A program made the position numbers and the translations under genes. Source: Deltaproteobacteria bacterium (GTDB lineage: Bacteria; Desulfobacterota; Desulfobaccia; Desulfobaccales; 0-14-0-80-60-11). Taken from it: DNA of 9,851 bases. Below are positions 1 through 6,128 of this stretch, one piece after another; position 1 is the first letter of the stretch, and every line of letters begins with the position of its first letter. The notes below the pieces were generated by a model, which had not been told where the DNA came from, ran no database searches, and saw only the letters and a program-made list of their open reading frames with translations. The DNA lies in NCBI GenBank assembly GCA_021817645.1, contig JAKAGH010000099.1, positions 1 to 9,851 of the forward strand, read 5' to 3'.

Positions 1-68
1 CGAAGAATCTAGTGTTTCTCAGCAAATACTAGATTCTTCACTCCGCTGCGCTCCGTTCAGAATGACAG
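1..68. repeat. Extragenic palindromic repeat, cut by left window edge
   Basis: Positions 2-13 (GAAGAATCTAGT) and 28-39 (ACTAGATTCTTC) form a perfect 12-bp inverted repeat with a 14-nt loop. The right arm continues through 40-68 and ends in TTCAGAATGACAG. The copy at 5953-6026 shares the AGATTCTTC...TTCAGAATGACAG theme. Sequences of this style are dispersed in intergenic DNA of many bacteria. The left half of this copy probably lies outside the window. The rest of 69-293, up to the first ribosome binding site, shows no gene that I can support, only a weak TATTAT -10-like hexamer at 189-194. Confidence 0.6.
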
Positions 69-293
69 AAACGTGGCTTTCGCAGAGGTCTCGACAACGC
101 TCATGACCGATCCTGGCAAATAAACCGGGGCTGACAGGTTTACCCGCAGTCAGAGAAGTCTTAACTTTTCCAGCATGAGGTGTTGTGCTATTATACCTGT
201 GGAAAATGTCCCAATGGTCGGTCTAGGTGCAGCTAAAGCTGAGGATGCAGGATCATCCCATCTCAAATTTGGGGCGTGATCAAACCCAAGGCC

Positions 294-299
294 AAGGAG
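294..299 (+). promoter_or_regulatory. Ribosome binding site favouring the GTG start at 308
   Basis: AAGGAG at 294-299 lies 8 nt before GTG 308. The other in-frame starts lack such a site. GTG 227 and ATG 245 have no clear Shine-Dalgarno sequence, and ATG 341 has a GGAAAGG only 3 nt away. Confidence 0.5.
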
Positions 300-307
300 T
301 GGAGGCA

Positions 308-1552
308 GTGGAGTCTTCTGGAAGCAAACCGGAAAGGTTTATGGTCTGCGTCGGGCCGAGCCCTGCCAGCGCCGACTTAATCAGGGCCGTCGCCAAGCAA
401 GCCGCAGCCGCAAACGCGGAATGGTATGCAGTCTATGTGGAGAACCCCGAGATGCTGCGGCTGCCGGAAGCAGAGAGGAATCGCGCGGTTTCCAACCTGC
501 GGCTGGCTGAGAATCTGGGCGCGGAAACAATCACCCTGAGGGGCCGCAGCATCGGCGAAGAGATCGTCAACTGCGCCCGGCAGCGGCACATCGCCAGGAT
601 TTTTGCCGGCAAACCCAGACGCCGCGCCTGGTGGAAAGAAATCTTCTCGAAAAGTCCTTTGGAAGAATTGTTGCTGCTGAGCAGCGACCTGGATGTTTAT
701 CTGATCCGGGGAGAGCAGGCCGCCTCCATGGCAGCCGCGGCCCCGGGGCAAGGGAAGCGGTTCCCCTCCGATTACGAAGGGGCGCTCCTGTATCTGCTGG
801 CGGCCACCGGCCTCTGCTTTTTGATGTATCCTTACTTCGACCTCCCCAACCTCATCATGGTCTATCTGCTGGCGGTGATGGTCACCGCCATGCAGTGCGG
901 CCGCGGGCCGGCTATGCTCAATTCCCTCCTGAGCGTCCTGACCTTCGATTTTTGTTTTGTCCCGCCCCGCTGGTCGTTTACGGTGGAAGAAGCCAAATAC
1001 ATCGTCACCTTTGTGGTGATGTTTCTGGTGGCCGCGGTCATGGGGCATTTGGCCACCTTGATTAAACAGCAAGCTGAGGCCGCGCGCTTACACGAGCGCC
1101 AGACCGCGGCCATGTATGCCCTGAGCCGGGAACTGGCAGGCGCCCGGGGCACCGCGGAGATCTTACAGGGGGCGGTCAAGCAAATCTCGGAGATCTTTGA
1201 GTGCCTGGTGGTGGCGCTACTGCCGGACGAAACGGGCAAGTTGCGGCCCGCGGCCGGGGATTTTTCCGCGGTTTTCCAAAAGGATCTGGTGAAAGAACTG
1301 GACGCGGCCCAGTGGTCCTACGGAAACGGACAGATGGCGGGTTGGGGGACTCAGAATCTGGCGGACTCCCCCATTCTTTATGTGCCCTTGCCGGAGACCC
1401 AGGCCACCATCGGGGTGCTGGCCCTGCGGCCCAAGGATCCGGAAGCCCAAAATTGGCTGTTGCCGGAGCAACTGCGCCTGCGCCTCCTGGAATCTCTGGC
1501 CAAGCAAGTGGCGCTGGCCCTGGAAGTGGAACGTTTGCAGAAGACGGCTTAA
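308..1552 (+). CDS. KdpD-like membrane sensor protein without kinase (USP, DUF4118, GAF)
   Basis: The 414-residue product resembles the middle of the osmosensor kinase KdpD. Residues about 10-138 are a UspA-like domain opening with MVCVGPSPAS and AEWYAVYVE, both typical of KdpD. Four hydrophobic helices follow at about 159-176, 182-195, 203-219 and 231-251, with the KdpD signature FDFCFVPPRWSF just before the last helix. A charged helical linker leads into a GAF-like domain at about 276-410. KdpD proper is near 900 residues, with an N-terminal ATP-binding KdpD domain and a C-terminal HisKA/HATPase. Both are absent here, and the frame stops just where HisKA should begin. The protein may sense turgor, K+ or cyclic-di-AMP and pass the signal to a partner, but that is inference and no kdpFABC gene is visible. 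The reading frame is open back to GTG 227, so the product could be up to 441 residues. The gene converges on the cyclodeaminase gene. Confidence 0.8.
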   Translation: MESSGSKPERFMVCVGPSPASADLIRAVAKQAAAANAEWYAVYVENPEMLRLPEAERNRAVSNLRLAENLGAETITLRGRSIGEEIVNCARQRHIARIFAGKPRRRAWWKEIFSKSPLEELLLLSSDLDVYLIRGEQAASMAAAAPGQGKRFPSDYEGALLYLLAATGLCFLMYPYFDLPNLIMVYLLAVMVTAMQCGRGPAMLNSLLSVLTFDFCFVPPRWSFTVEEAKYIVTFVVMFLVAAVMGHLATLIKQQAEAARLHERQTAAMYALSRELAGARGTAEILQGAVKQISEIFECLVVALLPDETGKLRPAAGDFSAVFQKDLVKELDAAQWSYGNGQMAGWGTQNLADSPILYVPLPETQATIGVLALRPKDPEAQNWLLPEQLRLRLLESLAKQVALALEVERLQKTA

Positions 1553-1582
1553 TGCCGGGTCGAACCCAAAGGCAGGGAATTG

Positions 1583-1639
1583 CAGGGGCGCAGGCGTGTA
1601 TGCGCCCGCATTAGGGCGGACACCTGGGTCCGCCCCTAC
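1583..1639. repeat. Double-hairpin GC-rich extragenic repeat
   Basis: Two perfect stem-loops sit side by side. The first is GGGCGCA 1586-1592 with TGCGCCC 1601-1607. The second is GGGCGGAC 1614-1621 with GTCCGCCC 1628-1635. The element ends in CCCTAC. It lies between two convergent stop codons (1552 and 1696) and could stop transcription from either side, but it has no U-tract, so it fits a dispersed palindromic repeat better than a canonical terminator. A related cassette is at 4024-4085. Confidence 0.6.
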
Positions 1640-1695
1640 GACCAAATATGCCTTTGCCGGCGGCTGGGCCTGAATTTACCGCGGGGCGGGCCAGG

Positions 1696-2793
1696 TTATG
1701 TCCGGTCCAGTCCTCGTGCCAAAATCACCAGGAAATCCTGGGCGTTGGTCAAAATCCCCCGGGCGGCCAGAGAGCCGCGATTGGCCAGTTTCTCCGCCGC
1801 GAACTCACTCATATCCACCACATAGAAATAGACCGGCCTGACCTCCCCCTCCGGCAGAACGGCATAACCGGGGATCATATTGCCCGCGGCGATGCTGTGC
1901 AGCTGGGTGGCCACGGCAATCACCGTGGTGGCCCGGCTGGTGAGGCTGCGCATGGCGTCCTGGGCCGCCAGGGCATCGGTGATCACCTCCGGCAGCGGGC
2001 CGTCATCCCGGATGGAGCCAGCCAGGACATAAGGTACCTGCTGCTGCCAGAGGGCGTGCATTACTCCGCCGGTGATCAAACCCGTTTCCAGGGCCCGGGC
2101 CAGGGAGCCCGCGCGGCGCACGGTATTCAAGGCGTCCAAATGGTGGTAATGGCCCAGGTGGACCGGCTGCTTCGAATAAATCTCCTGGCCCAGGGCCGTC
2201 TGGAAGAGCGCGGCTTCCAGGTCGTGGACCGCCAGGGCGTTACCCGCCAGGAGGCCGTGGACGTAACCCTGCCGGATCAACGAAACCAAAGCGGCCCGGG
2301 AATCCCGGTCAAAGACCGCGGCCGGACCCACGACCCAGAGGATGAAGCCGTTTGGTCGTTCATAGGCCAGAAGGTCATAAAGCTCATCGTAATCAATGGA
2401 AAAGGAGGTCTCCCGGGACACGCGGGTGCGGAACGCGAATTTTTCAGCCGCCTGCGGGGTCGGAGCAAAAGCCTCGGTGTGGACGAAGATACCCTCTTCG
2501 CAGTTTTCCCCCCGGCCCAAGGCCACTTCTTCGCCCACTGCCAGATGGTGAAATTCCTTGACCAGCAGCAGCCCTTCCGGCGACAAGACCACCACGCAAT
2601 CCATCCGGGAATTTTCTATTAAGACCCATTGGCCTTTTTCCAGTTGGAAAAACTCCGGGAAGATGGTGGTAGCGTGGTAATTCTCCGGGGCCACGCCCGG
2701 CTGCGCTACCGACGCGAAGGTTACCAAAGGGGCGTCTTTAAGAGGGGGTTTGCTAAAATCTGGAGGATGATAAGTAGGGAGGTTGAATGTCAT
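1696..2793 (-). CDS. Ornithine cyclodeaminase, TIGR00300 (LOR/SDH-region) type
   Basis: The 365-residue protein matches the archaeal-type ornithine cyclodeaminase family, whose core also forms the C-terminal part of cyanobacterial arginine dihydrolase AgrE/ArgZ. The family converts L-ornithine to L-proline and ammonia using bound NAD, in the cytoplasm. Family motifs seen are LLAGNALAVHDLE (181-193), GHYHHLDALNTVRRAGS (214-230), VLAGSIRDDGPLPEVITD (256-273), LHSIAAGNMIPG (298-309) and VVDMSEF (325-331). Residues about 38-108 fit the second half of the LOR/SDH conserved region. Family members are usually near 400 residues, and the usual N-terminal segment with GHxIDS is missing here, replaced by a proline-rich leader. 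No arginine-dihydrolase domain is attached. The ATG start has GGAG about 10 nt upstream. The gene lies 92 bp behind carbamate kinase on the same strand, consistent with co-transcription. The family call is firm. Substrate is inferred from the family. Confidence 0.82.
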   Translation of the reverse strand: MTFNLPTYHPPDFSKPPLKDAPLVTFASVAQPGVAPENYHATTIFPEFFQLEKGQWVLIENSRMDCVVVLSPEGLLLVKEFHHLAVGEEVALGRGENCEEGIFVHTEAFAPTPQAAEKFAFRTRVSRETSFSIDYDELYDLLAYERPNGFILWVVGPAAVFDRDSRAALVSLIRQGYVHGLLAGNALAVHDLEAALFQTALGQEIYSKQPVHLGHYHHLDALNTVRRAGSLARALETGLITGGVMHALWQQQVPYVLAGSIRDDGPLPEVITDALAAQDAMRSLTSRATTVIAVATQLHSIAAGNMIPGYAVLPEGEVRPVYFYVVDMSEFAAEKLANRGSLAARGILTNAQDFLVILARGLDRT

Positions 2794-2850
2794 TTAGGAA
2801 AATCTCCAGAAATGTTCAAGGTTTTAGGGCAATAAATACCAAGAGATTTT

Positions 2851-2883
2851 GGCTGAAAGCTGGAAGCCGACAGCTGATAGCTT
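2851..2883. repeat. AGCTGA-type short extragenic repeat, copy 1
   Basis: Built from AGCTG/CAGCTGATAGCT-like units starting GGCTGAAAGC, it abuts the carbamate kinase stop codon (2886-2888). A related element in the opposite absolute orientation lies at 9065-9093, directly behind the feoB stop. The unit contains internal complementarity (for example GGCT 2851-2854 with AGCC 2865-2868) and could fold in the transcript between carbamate kinase and cyclodeaminase. Confidence 0.5.
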
Positions 2884-2885
2884 CT

Positions 2886-3848
2886 TCACGGAAAAATATG
2901 CGTCCCGGTCTGGCCTTGCAGGGCCGCGGCCAGGCTTTCGCACTGGGTGATCAGCACCCTTTTGCCGCCCCGGGCCAAGAAATCCAGGGCCGATTCGATC
3001 TTGGGGCCCATGCTGCCGGCTGCGAAATGGCCCTCCTCCAGATATTTCTGCGCCTCAGCCGCAGTCAGCCGGGGCAGGGGCCGCGGCTGCGGCCGCTGAT
3101 AATCCGCATAGGCATAGGCCACCGCGGTGAGAAAGATCAGGAGATCGGCCCCGATTTCCCGGGCCAGCACCGCGGCCACCCGGTCTTTATCAATGACCGC
3201 CTCCACTCCCTGCAAGTCGCCGTCAGGCCCGCGCACTACCGGCACCCCGCCGCCCCCCCCGGCAATGACGATAAATCCGCCGCCCAGTAAATAAGAGATA
3301 ATCTCCTGCTCAATGATGGCCAGGGGATGAGGGGAGGGCACCACCCGGCGCCAGCCCCGGCCCGCGTCCTCCGCCAGATGCCAGCCCTGCTCCGCGTGCA
3401 GGCGCTCCGCCTCCGCCGCGGGGAAAAAGGGGCCGATGGGTTTGTCCGGGGCGAGGAAGGCCGGATCATCCCGGGCGACCACCACCTGGGTAATCACTGT
3501 GGCCACGCCTTGTTTCCGGCCGCGGCGGTGCAGTTCGTTGACCAGGCACTGCTGGATCAGGTAGCCCAGGCTGCCTTCGGTGTCGGCGTCGGAAATAAAT
3601 AACGGCATGGGTGGGACCAGGGCCCGGGCGCAATCCATCTGCAGCAGCAGGTGTCCCACCATGGGGCCGTTGCCGTGGGTGATGACGGTGGCGAAGCCGG
3701 CCGTCACCAGGTCGGCGGTGTGCGCCATGGCCTGGCGGATGCGGCGATACTGCTCTTCCAAAGTCCCCGGTTCTCCGGGGCGGATCAGGGCATTGCCCCC
3801 CAGGGCCAGCACTAATTTCGGGTAAAGCTGCGGATCGATGGGAATCAT
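2886..3848 (-). CDS. arcC: Carbamate kinase
   Basis: The 320-residue product is a full-length amino-acid-kinase-fold enzyme of the carbamate kinase family. It catalyses the reversible transfer of phosphate from carbamoyl phosphate to ADP, releasing carbamate (ammonia plus CO2) and ATP in the cytoplasm. Motifs in order are ALGGNAL (15-21), THGNGPMVG (57-65), RRVVPSPHP (167-175), IAGGGGGVPV (195-204), EAVIDKDRVAA (216-226), GADLLIFLTAV (233-243) and FAAGSMGPKIESA (275-287). The second motif usually reads THGNGPQVG, so the Gln-to-Met change is noteworthy. The ATG start has GGAAG 6 nt upstream. It is the first gene of a two-gene minus-strand unit with the ornithine cyclodeaminase. Together they would use the products of catabolic ornithine transcarbamylase, which is not in the window. 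The kinase call is firm. Whether it works in the ATP-forming direction here is inferred. Confidence 0.92.
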   Translation of the reverse strand: MIPIDPQLYPKLVLALGGNALIRPGEPGTLEEQYRRIRQAMAHTADLVTAGFATVITHGNGPMVGHLLLQMDCARALVPPMPLFISDADTEGSLGYLIQQCLVNELHRRGRKQGVATVITQVVVARDDPAFLAPDKPIGPFFPAAEAERLHAEQGWHLAEDAGRGWRRVVPSPHPLAIIEQEIISYLLGGGFIVIAGGGGGVPVVRGPDGDLQGVEAVIDKDRVAAVLAREIGADLLIFLTAVAYAYADYQRPQPRPLPRLTAAEAQKYLEEGHFAAGSMGPKIESALDFLARGGKRVLITQCESLAAALQGQTGTHIFP

Positions 3849-3894
3849 GGGCAGCTTCCAGTTTTAGAAGTTAATTCCATCCCAAATCCTGTTT

Positions 3895-3932
3895 CTCACG
3901 CAAAGACGCCAAGGCGCAAAGCAAGACGCAAA
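3895..3932. repeat. CGCAAAG-type dispersed repeat, copy 1
   Basis: CTCACGCAAAGACG followed by CCAAGGCGCAAAG and GACGCAAA is a tract of near-tandem CGCAAAG/CGCCAAGG units. The reverse complement of 4097-4114 matches it at 17 of 18 positions once an 8-bp internal unit is removed. The two copies therefore form an inverted pair inside the intergenic region between carbamate kinase and malic enzyme. Confidence 0.55.
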
Positions 3933-3953
3933 TATCCAAAAGGTGCATCTGCA

Positions 3954-3981
3954 TTGCTTTGAATATAAGCACGCTTAGAAT
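3954..3981 (+). promoter_or_regulatory. Candidate sigma70-type promoter for malic enzyme
   Basis: TTGCTT (3954-3959) and TAGAAT (3976-3981) are 16 bp apart. The -10 box matches the consensus at 5 of 6 positions and the -35 at 3 of 6. The surroundings are the most AT-rich part of the region. It would give a leader of about 155 nt carrying the double hairpin at 4024-4085. A 10-bp palindrome GATAATTATC (3996-4005) lies just downstream. This is a visual match only. Confidence 0.3.
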
Positions 3982-4023
3982 ATTTGGTAGTGGCCGATAA
4001 TTATCACTATCCATGCAAAGTCT

Positions 4024-4085
4024 GGTGGGGCGGGCCTCGGTGCCCGCCTGGTCCCGGCAGAAATGGTGCGCAGGGCGCACCCTAC
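4024..4085. repeat. Double-hairpin GC-rich extragenic repeat, second cassette
   Basis: GGCGGGC 4029-4035 pairs with GCCCGCC 4042-4048 (6-nt loop). GGTGCGC 4065-4071 pairs with GCGCACC 4075-4081 (3-nt loop). Like the cassette at 1583-1639 it has two adjacent perfect stems and ends in CCCTAC. It sits in the probable 5' leader of the malic enzyme mRNA, 57 bp before the start codon, where it could affect transcript stability or readthrough. Confidence 0.6.
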
Positions 4086-4096
4086 AAAGCTAAATG

Positions 4097-4114
4097 TTTG
4101 CGCCTCGGCGTGAG
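4097..4114. repeat. CGCAAAG-type dispersed repeat, copy 2 (inverted)
   Basis: TTTGCGCCTCGGCGTGAG is the reverse complement of a shortened version of the element at 3895-3932. It ends 28 bp before the malic enzyme start codon and just ahead of its ribosome binding site (AGGGGA 4129-4134). Confidence 0.5.
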
Positions 4115-4142
4115 GTTATTTTTCAAAAAGGGGAAGAGTAAC

Positions 4143-5930
4143 ATGTACAAGGTAACCCTGGAAGACGAAGACACGGTGATCCGCATCAAGCGGAACCTGA
4201 TGGAGCAGGCGGCCATTGAGCGGCTCCTGAACCTAGTAGATTTAGCCGCGGTCATGGAGGGCAGCAGGCTGGCGGATGAGAAGGAAAAGATCCTGGTGAG
4301 AATGCTGGGCTTTCCCACGGGCGCGGCCTTGCTCCGGGACCCGGTCTTTAATAAAGACGCGGCCTTCACGGAAAAGGAGCGGGAAATGCTGGGGCTCCGG
4401 GGGCTGCTGCCGGCCCGGGTCCAAACCATGGAAGAACAGGTGCAGCGGACCCTTGAGAATCTCCGCAAAAAGCCGAACGACATTGAGAAATACCTCTATC
4501 TGATCTCCCTCCAGGACCGCAATAAGACCTTGTTTTATCGGGTGGTCATCGACCACATCAAGGAAATCATTCCCCTTATTTATACGCCGACAGTGGGGCA
4601 GGCCTGCCTGGAATACGGCCATATTTTTCGCCGCCCCCGGGGGCTCTTCATTTCCTTGAAAGACCGGGGGCGGATGGTGGAACTGCTGCGGAATTGGCCG
4701 AACCGGGATATCCGCATCATTGTGGTCACCGACGGAGAGCGGATTCTCGGCCTGGGAGACCTGGGCGCGGACGGCATGGGCATCCCCGTGGGCAAACTGA
4801 CTCTGTACACGGCCTGCGCCGGCATCCACCATGCCCACACCTTGCCGGTAACTCTGGACGTGGGCACGGAAAACGAGGAACTGCTCAACGACCCCTTATA
4901 TATCGGCCTGAAGCAGAGGCGTCTCCGGGGCGCGGCCTACGATGACTTTGTGGAAGAGTTCATGGTGGCCGTGGCGGAAGTCTTTCCCAGGACTCTGATT
5001 CAGTTTGAGGATTTCGGCAATATCAACGCCTTCCGGGTGCTGGAACGGTACCGGGAACGTGTCTGCGCGTTTAATGATGACATCCAGGGCACCGCTGCCG
5101 TGGCCCTGGCCGGACTCTACTCGGCCTTGCGGATTAAACGCGGCAGGCTCAGCGATCAGAAATTTCTCTTCGTGGGGGCCGGCGAAGCCGGGCAAGGCGT
5201 TGCGGCCCTGACCGTGGCGGCGCTGCTGGGGGAAGGCTTAACCGAGGAGGAGGCCCGGCAGCGCTGCTGGTTTGTGGATTCGCACGGCCTAGTGGTTAAA
5301 AGCCGCAGTGATTTGAGCGGCCGGAAACTGGGCTTAGCCCGGGACCACGAGTTCATCTTTGACCTGACGACCATTGTGGAAACCTTGGAGCCCCGCGTCA
5401 TCATCGGGCTTTCCGGGAAACAGGGGCTGTTTACCGGGCCCATCCTGGAAGCCATGGGCAGGTTCAATGAACGGCCCATAATTTTCGCGCTCTCCAACCC
5501 CACTTCGAAAGCGGAATGCACCGCGGAGGACGCGTATCGCCGCACCCAAGGCCGCGCCATTTTTGCCAGCGGCAGCCCCTTTGGCCCCGTAACCGTCGAG
5601 GGCAAGACCTTAGTGCCGTCCCAGGGGAATAACGTCTATATCTTTCCGGGGGTGGGTTTGGGGGTGATCGCCAGCGGGGCCCGGCAAGTGACGGATGAAA
5701 TGTTCTTTCTGGCCGCCCAGGCCCTGGCCTCTTTGGTGACAGAGGATGATCTGGCGCAAGGCAGCGTTTATCCGCCCCTGGCCAAAATCCGGGAGGTATC
5801 CGCCACCATTGCCGCGACAGTGGCCGAGACGGCCTACCGTCACGACCTGGCCAGCAAACCGCGACCCGATGATATTTTGGGTTATATCAAATCTTTGATG
5901 TATGAGCCCGGGTATCAAAGTTACGTTTAA
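4143..5930 (+). CDS. Malic enzyme (oxaloacetate-decarboxylating), SfcA/MaeA-like
   Basis: The 595-residue enzyme should oxidatively decarboxylate L-malate to pyruvate and CO2, reducing NAD(P)+, in the cytoplasm. It follows the large malic enzyme family (E. coli MaeA/SfcA, eukaryotic ME). It has LLRDPVFNKDAAFTEKER (63-80), catalytic Tyr147 in LIYTPTVGQAC, VVTDGERILGLGDLG (194-208), catalytic Lys218 in GIPVGKLTLYTAC, metal ligands Glu289-Asp290 in QFEDFGNINAF and Asp313 in FNDDIQGTAA, a dinucleotide motif GAGEAGQG (345-352), ALSNPTSKAEC (449-459) and FPGVGLGVI (501-509). The first 55 or so residues are not part of the usual fold and look like a strand followed by charged helices. ATG 4143 is chosen because AGGGGA lies 8 nt upstream. 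The frame stays open back to 3984, but that part only translates repeat DNA. NAD versus NADP preference cannot be read securely. The gene stands alone and is divergent from carbamate kinase. Confidence 0.93.
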   Translation: MYKVTLEDEDTVIRIKRNLMEQAAIERLLNLVDLAAVMEGSRLADEKEKILVRMLGFPTGAALLRDPVFNKDAAFTEKEREMLGLRGLLPARVQTMEEQVQRTLENLRKKPNDIEKYLYLISLQDRNKTLFYRVVIDHIKEIIPLIYTPTVGQACLEYGHIFRRPRGLFISLKDRGRMVELLRNWPNRDIRIIVVTDGERILGLGDLGADGMGIPVGKLTLYTACAGIHHAHTLPVTLDVGTENEELLNDPLYIGLKQRRLRGAAYDDFVEEFMVAVAEVFPRTLIQFEDFGNINAFRVLERYRERVCAFNDDIQGTAAVALAGLYSALRIKRGRLSDQKFLFVGAGEAGQGVAALTVAALLGEGLTEEEARQRCWFVDSHGLVVKSRSDLSGRKLGLARDHEFIFDLTTIVETLEPRVIIGLSGKQGLFTGPILEAMGRFNERPIIFALSNPTSKAECTAEDAYRRTQGRAIFASGSPFGPVTVEGKTLVPSQGNNVYIFPGVGLGVIASGARQVTDEMFFLAAQALASLVTEDDLAQGSVYPPLAKIREVSATIAATVAETAYRHDLASKPRPDDILGYIKSLMYEPGYQSYV

Positions 5931-5952
5931 AAGCCATTACAAAACCTCTTTT

Positions 5953-6026
5953 CTGTCATCCTGAACGCAGTGAAGGATCTCAACGCTTCGGAAAGTCGAG
6001 ATTCTTCGTTTCGCTCAGAATGGCAG
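5953..6026. repeat. Long imperfect palindromic repeat, possible bidirectional terminator
   Basis: Arms 5953-5981 and 5998-6026 are inverted copies of 29 nt that agree at 22 positions. Most mismatches are transitions that would still allow G-U pairs in RNA. The loop is 16 nt. It begins 22 bp after the malic enzyme stop codon and lies between that gene and the convergent nitroreductase gene. It belongs to the same family as the truncated element at 1-68. The remaining intergenic DNA (6027-6128) shows no further feature I can support. Confidence 0.6.
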
Positions 6027-6128
6027 CTTAGGGTAAGTTGAGGTTTGGCAACGGCTTCTAGTCTTTCCCGGCAGGACCGGCCGCACCCGCGGCTTGACTT
6101 CACTGGTCGAGGTGGAACTTACTTTGGT

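Noticed and set aside
1553..1695. Decayed HisKA domain after the KdpD-like gene
   Set aside because: The three plus-strand frames here translate only the double-hairpin repeat; no HDLRTPL-like motif is present.
1648..2622. 324-codon plus-strand open frame opposite the cyclodeaminase gene
   Set aside because: It is a GC-driven antisense shadow of a gene with clear family motifs; its own translation is low-complexity and unrecognisable.
3941..3957. TGCATCTGCAT as a possible ArgR box upstream of carbamate kinase
   Set aside because: It is a short direct repeat and does not fit the 18-bp ArgR palindrome well enough to claim.
3871..4080. 69-residue minus-strand open frame in the intergenic region
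   Set aside because: It is made largely of repeat DNA and has no recognisable domain or ribosome site.
3984..4142. In-frame upstream extension of the malic enzyme
   Set aside because: It translates the double-hairpin repeat and CGCAAAG element, lacks a ribosome binding site at its start, and the ATG at 4143 has a good one.
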